Assembly: GCA_046346965.1 (NCBI GenBank)
Contig: JAXMHB010000001.1
Location: 310,001 to 374,000 of the forward strand
Direction of reading: 5' to 3'
DNA from: JAXMHB01 sp046346965
GTDB taxonomy: Bacteria > Pseudomonadota > Gammaproteobacteria > Xanthomonadales > SZUA-5
DNA: 64,000 nucleotides
The notes beneath the pieces are model-generated. The model had not been told where the DNA came from, made no database searches, and saw nothing but the letters and a program-made list of their open reading frames with translations. The position numbers and the translations under genes were made by a program. Numbering within the stretch: the stretch's first letter is position 1; every line of letters starts with the position of its first letter. Shown in pieces: positions 26,674-35,080 of the stretch.

Positions 26674-27513
26674 ATGAGCAGTAGCCACGCAGCCGGAACC
26701 CTGTACGTCGTCGCCACGCCGATCGGAAATCTGGACGATCTGTCGCCGCGTGCACGGCAAGTGCTGGGCGAGGTGGATGCCATCCTGGTCGAGGACACCC
26801 GGCAGAGCGCCGTGCTGCTGCGCCACGCCGGCCTCAGTGTGCCGATGCTGGCGGTGCACGAACACAACGAGGGGGCGCGCGCCGAGGCGCTGGTACAGCG
26901 GTTGCAGGCCGGTCAGCGGCTGGCGCTGATCTCTGATGCCGGCACGCCGCTGATCAGCGATCCCGGCTACCGGCTGGTCGCCGCGGTGCGCGCTGCCGGA
27001 CTTTCGGTCAGTCCCATCCCCGGCCCCTGTGCGCTGGTGGCGGCGCTGTCGGCCGCCGGCCTGCCGACCGATCGCTTCGCCTTCGAGGGCTTCCTGCCGG
27101 CGCGTGCGGGTGAGCGGCAGGAACGCTTGAGCGCGCTGGCGGCCGATCCGCGCACGCTGGTGTTCTACGAGGCGCCGCACCGCATCCTGGACGCGCTGGA
27201 GGATGCCGCGCGCCTGCTCGGCGGCTCGCGCCGGGCGGTGCTGGCGCGCGAGCTGACCAAGCGCTACGAGACCTTGCTGGATGGCACGCTGGACGCGCTG
27301 GTATCCCGCGTGCGCGGCGATCTGGACCAGCAGCGCGGTGAGATCGTGCTGGTGATCGCCGGTGCGCCGGAGGCCGAGGCCGACAGCAAGCTGGCCGAGG
27401 GCAAGCGCCTGTACGCGCTGCTCAGCAAGGAATTGCCGCCGGCCAAGGCGGCCAAACTGGCCGCTGCCTGGTGCGGTCTGCCCAAGCGCGCGCTTTACGG
27501 CGCCGAGGACTGA
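26674..27513 (+). CDS. rsmI: 16S rRNA (cytidine(1402)-2'-O)-methyltransferase
   Basis: This 279-residue enzyme 2'-O-methylates C1402 in the ribosomal decoding centre using S-adenosylmethionine. It shows the tetrapyrrole-methylase-like fold: N-terminal LYVVATPIGNLDDLSPRA, VEDTRQSAVLLRH, LISDAGTPLISDPGYRLV, PIPGPCALVAALSAAGLP and VFYEAPHRILDAL. The ATG lies just beyond the divergent lpoA promoter region. The last 19 bases overlap the convergent 166-residue gene. Confidence 0.95.
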   Translation: MSSSHAAGTLYVVATPIGNLDDLSPRARQVLGEVDAILVEDTRQSAVLLRHAGLSVPMLAVHEHNEGARAEALVQRLQAGQRLALISDAGTPLISDPGYRLVAAVRAAGLSVSPIPGPCALVAALSAAGLPTDRFAFEGFLPARAGERQERLSALAADPRTLVFYEAPHRILDALEDAARLLGGSRRAVLARELTKRYETLLDGTLDALVSRVRGDLDQQRGEIVLVIAGAPEAEADSKLAEGKRLYALLSKELPPAKAAKLAAAWCGLPKRALYGAED

Positions 27514-27995
27514 GCCTCGCTGCGGTGGAAGTAGTGGGTGCGCATATAGGGCTTGCCGTCATCGCCCACATTGGCGGCGGTTTCGATCATCGACTGGCCG
27601 TCGGCTGACACCGTGTAGATGCGCGTCGATCCCGGTACGCCCTGGCGCACCAGTTGTACCACCAGCACGCCAGGCGCCGGTGCGCGCGCGGCCGAGCTGT
27701 CGGCTTCCAGATTGCCCTCCACCGGATAGGCGCTGCCATCCAGCGGCCCCAGGCCCTCGGCGCGGAGTTCCTTGCCGGTCGGGTCGATCACCACCACCCG
27801 CATCGACAGCCGATGATCCGCGGTTTCCGCAAACTGCATCGTCACGCTGCGCGGGCGCGCCTCCGCCGGCATCGGCAAGCGCTCCACGTCCACTGACCAG
27901 CTGCCGATCAGCGGCTGCAGATTGCTGGCCTCGGCCCAGGCAGCGGACGCGGAGGCGAGCAGCACAGCGCAGAGCAGGGTGGCGATGGTCTTCAT
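27495..27995 (-). CDS. Exported protein of unknown function
   Basis: This 166-residue protein has a signal peptide (MKTIATLLCAVLLASASAAW). The mature part begins LQPLIGSWSVDVERLPMP, which looks like the start of a lipocalin-like barrel, and continues with strands (SVTMQFAETADHRLSMRVVV, VLVVQLVRQGVPGS). The ATG at 27995 is chosen because the longer frame upstream has no signal sequence. It converges with rsmI and overlaps it by 19 bases. Confidence 0.7.
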   Translation of the reverse strand: MKTIATLLCAVLLASASAAWAEASNLQPLIGSWSVDVERLPMPAEARPRSVTMQFAETADHRLSMRVVVIDPTGKELRAEGLGPLDGSAYPVEGNLEADSSAARAPAPGVLVVQLVRQGVPGSTRIYTVSADGQSMIETAANVGDDGKPYMRTHYFHRSEAQSSAP

Positions 27996-28072
27996 GGGCG
28001 TTCCAGATCGGGGCGAGCGGTCGAGCATAGGTCGGGCGCCTGCGCCCGGCACAGCGATCCTGCGTTCAGCAA

Positions 28073-28264
28073 GGGAAGCTCTTGCCAAACATACGGTGGA
28101 GCAGAAGCGGGGCGGGGGTCAGGGGGCGGGGGACCCATGTGCCCGACCGCACAGACCAGCCATGCGGCGGCTGTGTTGCACTGGTCCCGGGTCCTGGGTC
28201 CCGAGTCCCGAGTCCCGAGTCCCGTTTCATCCCCCTACGCACTCATGTTTGGCAAGAGCTTCCC
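28073..28264. repeat. 192-bp dispersed element bounded by perfect 20-bp inverted repeats
   Basis: GGGAAGCTCTTGCCAAACAT (28073-28092) is exactly repeated in inverted orientation at 28245-28264. Inside are the G-rich core (four G-runs of 4-5 at 28109-28132) and a GGGTCCC/GAGTCCC minisatellite at about 28188-28225. This is the cleanest copy of the family in the window and shows that the outer arm acts as a terminal inverted repeat. The right end reaches into the coding sequence of the ArsR-methyltransferase gene. Confidence 0.8.
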
Positions 28265-29168
28265 TGGCGCTGCCCTGCAGCGTCGCCACCCAGACGGCGA
28301 AATGCGGCGGTCTGGACTCCCGGCCACCGGCGCGGATGTCGATGTCGGTGTAGCCGGCCTGCCGTCCCAGCGCCAGCAGCTGCTCGCGGCTGTAGCCCTG
28401 ATTGCGATGACCGTAGGGGGCGACCGTGCTGCGGTGTTCGTGGGCATCGAGCGCGGTGACCAGCACGCGGCCACCGGGACGGAGCACGCGACGCGCCTCG
28501 CGGAACACCTGCAGCGGATCGTCGCTGTAGGGCAGGGCTTGCAGCAGCAATACCAGATCGAAACTGGCGTCCTCCAGCGGCAGTGCGTGCATATCGCCGG
28601 TCAACAGGCGCACGTTCGGCTGGCGCGCCAGCCGCAGACGGGCTGCCTCGACCACCCGCTCGCTCAAGTCCACGCAGGTGAGCGTGCGCACGCGCGGCGC
28701 CAACAACTCGGCCAGCGCGCCGTCACCGGAGGCCACATCGAGCACGTCGCCGAGTTCCAGCAGCTGCACGCTGGCGCGCATCAGCGCTTCCCAGGTGCGT
28801 CCCGGCGAGTAGTGGCGCTCCATATCGCCCGCCACGCTGTCCGGCCAGCTGGCGGCGCGGGCACGGGCGGCCAGCACTTGGCGGCGGCGTGCCAGGTCTT
28901 CGGCAAGCACGGCGTCGCTGACGGCCTCCACCAGACTGGCCCACAGCCGGCGCACCGGCTCGGCGAGTTCATCGAGCGGACAGCGATAGTAGGCGGCCAC
29001 GCCGGCGCGGCGATCGACCACCAGCCCGGCGTCACGCAGCTTGGCCAGATGGGTGGAAACGCGCGGTTGTTTGAGTCGAGTGATCGCCGACAGCTCGGCG
29101 ACCGTCAGTTCTTCGTCGACCAGCAGGCGCAGCAGACGGATGCGACTGGCGTCGGCCAGTGTGCGCAA
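28227..29168 (-). CDS. ArsR-family regulator fused to a SAM-dependent methyltransferase
   Basis: The protein starts with an ArsR/SmtB winged helix (LRTLADASRIRLLRLL, TRLKQPRVSTHLAKLRDAG) and continues into a class I methyltransferase (VLDVASGDGALAELLAP, GDMHALPLEDASFDLVLLLQ, EARRVLRPGGRVLVTALD). No ATG or GTG fits the true N-terminus. I use a TTG at 29168 (313 residues); translation could begin slightly upstream at a non-standard codon, while the ATG at 29324 only reads the cyclase gene out of frame. The last residues (REALAKHECVGG) are encoded by the dispersed repeat, not by family sequence. Similar fusions occur beside metF/ahcY-type genes elsewhere, but no such partner is here. Confidence 0.8.
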   Translation of the reverse strand: MRTLADASRIRLLRLLVDEELTVAELSAITRLKQPRVSTHLAKLRDAGLVVDRRAGVAAYYRCPLDELAEPVRRLWASLVEAVSDAVLAEDLARRRQVLAARARAASWPDSVAGDMERHYSPGRTWEALMRASVQLLELGDVLDVASGDGALAELLAPRVRTLTCVDLSERVVEAARLRLARQPNVRLLTGDMHALPLEDASFDLVLLLQALPYSDDPLQVFREARRVLRPGGRVLVTALDAHEHRSTVAPYGHRNQGYSREQLLALGRQAGYTDIDIRAGGRESRPPHFAVWVATLQGSAREALAKHECVGG

Positions 29169-29202
29169 CAGTTCGGTGGATGCCTGGAGCTCGATGACGG
29201 GC

Positions 29203-30096
29203 TTACCCGGCGCACTGGAAATACAGCACGTCGGTCGGGTCTTTGTTGACCGCCTGACCCAGCGAAATCTTGCCGGACTTGCGCAGCTGGGCCTCGTCGC
29301 GGTGCAGACGGATCTCGTCGTCATCGCCGAGCTGCAGATAGGTGCCGTTGGTGCTGCGATCGGTCAGCACAAAGTAGCCGCGGCGAAACTCGATGATGGC
29401 GTGGTTGCGCGACACCCATTCGTTGTCGACCACCAGCGTGTTGCTGGGGTCGCGCCCCAGGCCGAAGGGCGGCGAAGCGCTCGACAATTCAATCAGTTGG
29501 CCGCGGTAGCGCAGGCTGATCTTGGCGCCGGCCGGCGCATCTTCCAGGCGGATCGCGCGGGCCACCATGGTGACGTTGGAGGTGTCTTCCTGCCAGATCA
29601 CGTCGACGATCTCGACCGGGTTCAGCTTGCCGGCCACGCGCACATCGCCCAAATGGCGGGTGCGGATGATCGAACTGTTGGTCAGCCCGCGCACGGTGGT
29701 CAGCGTGGTGACGATCTGCTCGCGCTTGGCCATCTGCGTCATGCGCGCAGCGGTGTTGACCGCATCGCCGTAGACATCGCCCTCTTCCAGCAGCGCCTCG
29801 CCGTGGTGCAGGCCGATGCGCACCGCCAGAAAATCGCGCTGCCAGACCGGATCACCGTGCACGCGGCGCTGCATGTCGATGCCCGCCATCAGCCCGGCCA
29901 TCGGCCCCGGAAAAGTGCACATCAGCTCGTCGCCGATGGTTTTGATCACCCGACCGCCATGGCGTTGAGTGATTTCCGTGAGCACGCCGAGCACGCTCGA
30001 GGTGATCGAGCGGGCGCCCACGTCGCCGAGCTTCTCGAACAGCTTGGTGCTGCCCGCGATATCGGCGAACAAGATGGTGATCGGCTGTAAGCTCAT
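29203..30096 (-). CDS. Class III adenylate/guanylate cyclase with FHA domain
   Basis: This 297-residue protein combines an N-terminal cyclase homology domain (ITILFADIAGSTKLFEKLGD, KTIGDELMCTFP, RIGLHHGEALLEEGDVYGDA, VNTAARM) with a C-terminal FHA domain (FGLGRDPSNTLVVDNEWVSR, HAIIEFRRGYFVLTDRSTNG). The two metal-binding Asp positions (FADIAGS and GDELM) are present. FHA domains bind phosphothreonine, suggesting control by Ser/Thr kinases, which is inference. The stop is close to the ArsR-methyltransferase start and the two may be co-transcribed. Confidence 0.9.
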   Translation of the reverse strand: MSLQPITILFADIAGSTKLFEKLGDVGARSITSSVLGVLTEITQRHGGRVIKTIGDELMCTFPGPMAGLMAGIDMQRRVHGDPVWQRDFLAVRIGLHHGEALLEEGDVYGDAVNTAARMTQMAKREQIVTTLTTVRGLTNSSIIRTRHLGDVRVAGKLNPVEIVDVIWQEDTSNVTMVARAIRLEDAPAGAKISLRYRGQLIELSSASPPFGLGRDPSNTLVVDNEWVSRNHAIIEFRRGYFVLTDRSTNGTYLQLGDDDEIRLHRDEAQLRKSGKISLGQAVNKDPTDVLYFQCAG

Positions 30097-30181
30097 GCGG
30101 CAATGTTAGGCGATCAGCCGGCGCGGGCAAAGTAGGGATTTGTGGCGCCCGGCAGTCGATGCGCAGGCCGGTCCCAGGCGT

Positions 30182-30724
30182 TCAGGAAGCGGCTGCACCC
30201 GCCGGCGCCTCCTCGTACTCGCGGAACTCGACCGGCACTGTCGCCAGCTGGTCCAGCAGCTTGAGTTGCTCGCGGTGTTCCCAGCGGTCGAACAGCGCGG
30301 TTTCCGCCGGCCGCCACAGCGCCACCCAGGCCAGGATCAGCAAGCCTTCGGCCAGCGCTTCGCCCAGCGGCCCGCGCCAGTCCGCCACCCAGGCGCGCAG
30401 CAGCAGCGCGATCACCAGCACCAGCAAGCCGAGCAACATGCCGAGCCGCCCAACGCGTAGTCGGCGCTGGTGGCGGCGCACCGCCAACGTATGCGCCAGA
30501 CGGAAATGCGCATGCAGGCCGCGCCGGATCTCCTCCAGATGCCCGGCCAGCTCCGCCGGACCGTGGATCAGCACGCGCAGTGCCGCACTGGCGGGAAACT
30601 CCGCCGCCGAGTCCAGCAGATAGGCTTCGGCATCGCGATCCAGCGCCTTCTCGTGAAAGGGCGAGGGATCCAGCGAGTCAAACAGCTGCGCCAGGCTGCG
30701 GATGCGGATATCGATGTTGTGCAT
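30182..30724 (-). CDS. Membrane protein of unknown function with two TM helices
   Basis: This 180-residue protein has an N-terminal soluble part (MHNIDIRIRSLAQLFDSLDP, AEAYLLDSAAEFP). Two hydrophobic segments follow (LGMLLGLLVLVIALLL and LAEGLLILAWVALW), then a short charged tail (HREQLKLLDQLATVPVEFRE). The ATG at 30724 is chosen because the frame upstream enters repeat DNA. I do not recognise the family; the gene is 85 bases upstream of the cyclase gene and in the same direction. Confidence 0.7.
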   Translation of the reverse strand: MHNIDIRIRSLAQLFDSLDPSPFHEKALDRDAEAYLLDSAAEFPASAALRVLIHGPAELAGHLEEIRRGLHAHFRLAHTLAVRRHQRRLRVGRLGMLLGLLVLVIALLLRAWVADWRGPLGEALAEGLLILAWVALWRPAETALFDRWEHREQLKLLDQLATVPVEFREYEEAPAGAAAS

Positions 30725-30752
30725 GCGCCGATCATCGGCCGGGTGAGTGTCT

Positions 30753-31309
30753 GTTGCCAAACACGGGGCACGGTAGCCAAAGAGCGGGGCACAGTAGCCA
30801 AAGAGCGGGGCGGGGGGGCAGGGTGCGGGGGACCAGTACTGCCGCGCTTCCGAGCAATGTCGCTGGTTCCTGTTTGCCGCCCGAGTAAGCGCGCCAGGGG
30901 CGAGACACGGACTCTGATCAAGTCTCGTGAGCCGCGTTGCGAGTCAGAATCGTCTGCCGCTAGGCGCGGTCCGCAGGGCATAGCCCGGCTCTCTGGCCAA
31001 GGACCGGTTTGAGGCGGCGGACGATTCTGGCCGCAACCCTTCGGGACGGGGCTGAATCGGCCCCCAGCGTCGTCAGTCGCCTCGACCAGAGAGCCGGCTA
31101 TGCCCTTCGGCGACTTTCTAGCTGGAGACCGATTCAGCCGCCGTCGCGGCCACGATACTTGATCAGAGTCCCTGTCGCGCCTTCGGCGCGCTTACTCAGC
31201 TCTGCAAACTGGCGACAGTGCAATGCAGCCGCCACATGGCTGGTCCCCCGCCCCCTGCCCCCCGCCCCGCTTTCGCTCCTACGCACCCATGTTTGGCAAG
31301 AGCTTCCCT
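30753..31309. repeat. Composite palindromic repeat of about 560 bp
   Basis: Read from both ends inward the modules are: outer arm (GTTGCCAAACAC on the left, ATGTTTGGCAAGAGCTTCCC on the right), G-rich core (plus-strand G-runs at about 30806-30832, minus-strand G-runs at 31242-31270), inner arm (AGTAAGCGCGCC...GACTCTGATCAAGT and its inverted counterpart around 31165-31195). The centre itself is inverted (CAGAATCGTCTGCCGC at 30946 pairs with GCGGCGGACGATTCTGG near 31010). No gene is supported here. Confidence 0.75.
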
Positions 31310-31461
31310 AGATGCGGCTGCAGGGGGAAAAGCGGTCCAGGGGATTGGCATTGGGGCACTGGCGTGGCGGTACGGTTTGCTGCCAGAGCAAGGCTAGATG
31401 CGGCTGCAGGGGGAAAAAGCGGTCCAGGGGATTGGCATTGGGGTACTGGCGTGGCAGTACG
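31308..31461. repeat. Direct duplication, 86-bp period
   Basis: A segment starting CTAGATGCGGCTGCAGGGGG (31308) is repeated at 31394 with few changes through about 31461 (shared AAGCGGTCCAGGGGATTGGC and ACTGGCGTGGC blocks). No open frame here looks like a gene. Confidence 0.7.
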
Positions 31462-31630
31462 TTCAGCTGCATGCGCGAGGTGCGAGCGTACCGCATGTAC
31501 GAGATCGGGGCAGGGTTGGGGGTAATCGCATGGCGGCGATTGCGTAACGGTGTCGTCGCTACGATTTGCAGAACGAATCGGCGCGGCAGGCGGGATCTGG
31601 ACGCGGATTTCGGACCACGGCAGCCCGCTG

Positions 31631-31906
31631 CCGGGCCATTGTTGCCCGATGCCGGGTCATTCTTGTTCTCTGCCGGGCCATTTCTGTCCTGTGTCGAGTC
31701 ATTTTTGTCTCGTGCCAGGCCATTCTTGTCCGGCATCGGGTCATTTTCGTCCGGTGCCCGACGCGCCCAGCCCGCTGCCGCCTCCGGATCTGTCCGCTGC
31801 CGGGCCAATCTTGGCCCCTGCCGGGTCATTCTTGCCCTACGACGGGTCATTTCTGTCCTCGGCCGGGTCATTCTTGTCCTGCGCCGCGTCATTTTCGTCC
31901 GATGCC
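31631..31906. repeat. 21-bp minisatellite (GCCGGGTCATTCTTGTCCTG type)
   Basis: About 13 degenerate 21-base units run through this segment, interrupted once around 31742-31795. The consensus is close to CCGGGTCATTCTTGTCCTGTG. Because 21 is a multiple of three, several frames stay open and read as heptapeptide repeats (for example MTRRRTR units on the minus strand and CRVILVL units on the plus strand). I see no ribosome binding site or non-repeat domain and regard it as non-coding. Confidence 0.7.
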
Positions 31907-31934
31907 GGACGCGGCCGGCCCGGCGCCGGGCTAG

Positions 31935-32010
31935 ACCCGGGAGTCGGGACTCGGGACTCCGGAGTCGGGACTCGGGACTCGGGACCCGGGACTCAGCGCA
32001 AGGGAAACCT
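31935..32010. repeat. GGGACTC/GGAGTC minisatellite upstream of rnr
   Basis: Seven-base units of the GGGACTC type with GGAGTC and GGGACCC variants end about 80 bases before rnr. The promoter for rnr must lie between or within these repeats. The remaining 32011-32093 sequence shows no clear promoter motif. Confidence 0.7.
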
Positions 32011-32093
32011 GGACGCTCGCGACTCGCTGGCGGCGCCGGCGTCCGCCGGCGACAGGCGCTGTCAGCCCGCGCGCTTTAGCGTAGCCTTCGCGC

Positions 32094-34316
32094 ATGCCCA
32101 AAACCGTCCAAGCCCAGGCGCCCGGCGCCGCTCAACTGCTGGCTTTTCTGCAAGCCAGTGCCCGCCTGATGAAGGCCGAAGAAATCGCTGACCAGCTCGG
32201 ATTCAAGTCCGCAGAGGGCATCGAGGCCACCCGCAGTCTGCTGGAGGATCTGGTTCAGCAGGGGCGCCTGCTGCGCAATCGGCGCGGCGGCTACGGCTTG
32301 GCCGAGAAGATGGATTTGATCGCCGGCAGCGTGCTCGCCAACAGCGAGGGCTTCGGCTTTCTGCGCCCGGATGAGGGCGTCGGCGACATTTATCTGCCGC
32401 CGTATCAGATGCGCCAGGTGCTGCACGGTGATCGCGCGCTGGTCAGCGTGGTCGGACGCGACCGTCGCGACCGCCCCGAAGGCGCCATCGTGTCGATCCT
32501 GTCGCGGCGCTCGCCGCGCATCGTCGGCCGCTACCTGGAAGAAGCCGGCTTCGGTGTGGTGGCGCCGGACGATCAGCGCATCCACCAGAACCTGTTGATT
32601 CCTCAGGGCAAAGAGGCCGGTGCCAAGCCGGGTGACGTGGTCGTCGCGGAGATCGTCGAGCCGCCCAGCGCGCACCGCCAGCCGGTGGCGCACATCGTGC
32701 GCGTGCTCGGCGAGGAGGTCGGTACCTCGCTGGCGATCGACATGGCGATCGAAAGCCATGGCCTGCCGCACGAGTGGCCGGAGAAAGTGCTGCGCGAAGC
32801 CGCCAAGATCCCCGAGGTGGTGCGTCCGGCGCAGCGCAAGGATCGCGAGGACCTGCGTGAACTGCCGCTGGTGACCATCGACGGCGAGGATGCGCGCGAT
32901 CTCGACGACGCCGTCTGGTGTCAGCGCACGCGTGGCGGCGGCTACAAGCTGCTGGTGGCGATTGCCGACGTCGCCAGCTACGTCAAACCCGGTTCTGCCC
33001 TCGACGACGAGGCGCAAAAGCGCGGCACCTCGGTGTATTTCCCGCAGCGGGTGGTGCCGATGCTGCCGGAGCGACTGTCGAACGGCATCTGCTCGCTGAA
33101 ACCGGAGGTCGACCGCCTCTGTCTGGTCTGCGAGATGCGCATCGACGCCCAGGGCGAAACCACACGCTCGCGCTTCTTCCCGGCGGTGATGCGTTCGGCG
33201 GCGCGGCTGACCTACACCCAGGTCTGGCAGGCGGTGGGCGAGCGCCGCGAGGACGTGCGCGCGCAAGTCGCCAAAGTGCTGCCGGAGCTGGAATCGCTGT
33301 ACGCGCTGTACCAGCTGCTGGCACGCCGCCGCGGCGAGCGCGGCGCGCTCGACTTCGAAGGCCAGGAGGTGCGGTTCAGCTTCGATGAGCAGGGACAAAT
33401 CGACGCCGTGCGCCCCTACCAGCGCAACGACGCCCATCGGCTGATCGAGGAATGCATGATCGCGGCCAATGTGGCCGCGGCCAAGTTCCTGAAACGCAGC
33501 AAGATTCCGACCCTGTACCGGGTGCATCCGCGGCCGCCGATCCACAAGTACGAGGAACTGCAGGAGTTCATGGCCAGCGTCGGCATGCCGATCCCGGCCT
33601 ATGAGGATCTGCAGCCGGAAGACCTGATGGGCATCCTGAGACGCGCCAAGTCGCGCCCCGACGCCGCGCTGATCGAGGCGGTGGTGCTGCGCGCGCAGTC
33701 GCTGGCAGTGTACGCGCCCGACTGCGACGGCCATTTCGGGCTGGCGCTGTCGGCCTACGGCCACTTCACTTCGCCGATCCGGCGCTATCCCGATCTGCTG
33801 ATCCATCGCGCCATTTACCACGCGCTGGCCAAGGGCAAACCGGCCGACTATCTGTACTCGCCGGCGCAGATGGGCGAACTCGGTCGACACTGCTCGGCCA
33901 ACGAGCGCCGTGCCGACGAAGCCAGTCGCGATGTGGCCGAACGCCTGAAGTGCGCCTATATGGAGCGCCACATCGGCGATGAGTTCGACGGCGTGGTCAC
34001 CGGCGTGGCCGCCTTCGGACTGTTTGTCGAGATCGCCGAGACGCGCATCACCGGCATGGTGCACGTCACCCAGCTGCCGAACGATTACTACCACTTCGAT
34101 CAGAGTCGTCGGCGCCTGGTGGGCGAGCGCCTGCGGCTGGCGTTCCAGCTGGCCGACAGGGTGCGCATCAAGGTGCTGCGCGTGGATGCGCTGGAGCGGC
34201 GCATCGACTTCCGGCTGGCCGGCGAGGCCGAAACCCGAGCTGAGCAGCAGCAACGCGTGCATGAAGGGCAGGGCCGTTTTGCCGGCAAGCCGCACAAGCG
34301 AGGGCGTCGACGATGA
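32094..34316 (+). CDS. rnr: Ribonuclease R
   Basis: This 740-residue RNase II/R exoribonuclease degrades structured RNA 3' to 5'. In order it has an N-terminal winged helix (SARLMKAEEIADQLGF), cold-shock-like OB domains (GFGFLRPDEGVGDIYLPPYQ), the RNB catalytic domain with the metal-binding Asp cluster in TIDGEDARDLDDAVW, and a C-terminal S1 domain (GDEFDGVVTGVAAFGLFVEI) with a basic tail (KPHKRGRRR). It is slightly shorter than E. coli RNase R. The stop overlaps the rlmB start by 4 bases, the usual rnr-rlmB pair. Confidence 0.95.
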   Translation: MPKTVQAQAPGAAQLLAFLQASARLMKAEEIADQLGFKSAEGIEATRSLLEDLVQQGRLLRNRRGGYGLAEKMDLIAGSVLANSEGFGFLRPDEGVGDIYLPPYQMRQVLHGDRALVSVVGRDRRDRPEGAIVSILSRRSPRIVGRYLEEAGFGVVAPDDQRIHQNLLIPQGKEAGAKPGDVVVAEIVEPPSAHRQPVAHIVRVLGEEVGTSLAIDMAIESHGLPHEWPEKVLREAAKIPEVVRPAQRKDREDLRELPLVTIDGEDARDLDDAVWCQRTRGGGYKLLVAIADVASYVKPGSALDDEAQKRGTSVYFPQRVVPMLPERLSNGICSLKPEVDRLCLVCEMRIDAQGETTRSRFFPAVMRSAARLTYTQVWQAVGERREDVRAQVAKVLPELESLYALYQLLARRRGERGALDFEGQEVRFSFDEQGQIDAVRPYQRNDAHRLIEECMIAANVAAAKFLKRSKIPTLYRVHPRPPIHKYEELQEFMASVGMPIPAYEDLQPEDLMGILRRAKSRPDAALIEAVVLRAQSLAVYAPDCDGHFGLALSAYGHFTSPIRRYPDLLIHRAIYHALAKGKPADYLYSPAQMGELGRHCSANERRADEASRDVAERLKCAYMERHIGDEFDGVVTGVAAFGLFVEIAETRITGMVHVTQLPNDYYHFDQSRRRLVGERLRLAFQLADRVRIKVLRVDALERRIDFRLAGEAETRAEQQQRVHEGQGRFAGKPHKRGRRR

Positions 34317-35053
34317 GCGAGGCCGACTGGTTGCTGGGCCCCAATGCGGTCGAGGCGCAGTTGGACTCCGATCCGACCCGGCTGCTCGAAGTGGTGGTCG
34401 AGGACGGCAAGCGCAACGCCCGCGTCGAAGCGCTGGTCGAGCGCGCGCGCAAGCTCGGCATCGCGGTGCAGCGGCATGCGCGCCCGGTGCTCGACAAACG
34501 CGCCGGCAGCGATCGCCATCAAGGCCTGATCGCGCGCTGGCGACCGCCGGAGGCACTCGATGAGAACGATCTGCTGCGGCTGATCGAGCACAGTGCGGAG
34601 CCGCCGCTGCTGTTGGTGCTGGACGGCGTGCAGGATCCGCACAATCTGGGCGCCTGCATCCGCACTGCCGCTGCCGCCGGCGCGCACGCCGTGGTGGTGC
34701 CCAAGGATCGCGCGGTCGGACTCACGCCCACCGCCATGCGCGCCTCGGCCGGCATGGCCGCGCGCCTGCCGCTGGTGCGCGTGACCAATCTGGCGCGGGC
34801 GCTGGAAAAGCTGAAGAAGGCCGGCGTCTGGATCGGCGGCGCGGCGGGTGAAGCGAGCGACAGCCTCTACAGCGCAGATCTGAAGGGGCCGCTGGCCATC
34901 GTCATGGGCAGCGAAGGCGAGGGCCTGCGCGAGTTGACGCGCAAGACCTGCGATTACCTGTGGAAAATCCCGATTGCCACCGGCGTCGAAAGCCTGAATG
35001 TCAGCGTCGCCGCCGGCGTGTTCCTGTTCGAGGCGCGTCGCCAGCGCGGCTGA
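34313..35053 (+). CDS. rlmB: 23S rRNA (guanosine(2251)-2'-O)-methyltransferase
   Basis: This 246-residue SpoU-family (SPOUT, trefoil knot) enzyme methylates G2251 in the peptidyl-transferase P loop. Its N-terminal substrate domain (LLGPNAVEAQL) precedes the three SPOUT motifs: PHNLGACIRTAAAAGAHAVV, IVMGSEGEGLRELT and VESLNVSVAAGVFLFE. It is coupled to rnr by an ATGA overlap. A GGGACTC array begins 27 bases after its stop. Confidence 0.95.
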   Translation: MSEADWLLGPNAVEAQLDSDPTRLLEVVVEDGKRNARVEALVERARKLGIAVQRHARPVLDKRAGSDRHQGLIARWRPPEALDENDLLRLIEHSAEPPLLLVLDGVQDPHNLGACIRTAAAAGAHAVVVPKDRAVGLTPTAMRASAGMAARLPLVRVTNLARALEKLKKAGVWIGGAAGEASDSLYSADLKGPLAIVMGSEGEGLRELTRKTCDYLWKIPIATGVESLNVSVAAGVFLFEARRQRG

Positions 35054-35080
35054 GGACGTAGGACGCTATTGCAGAACATC

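Noticed and set aside
31308..31892. A 194-residue heptad-repeat protein on the minus strand
   Set aside because: The reading frame arises from the 21-bp minisatellite and the 86-bp duplication, with no ribosome site or independent domain.
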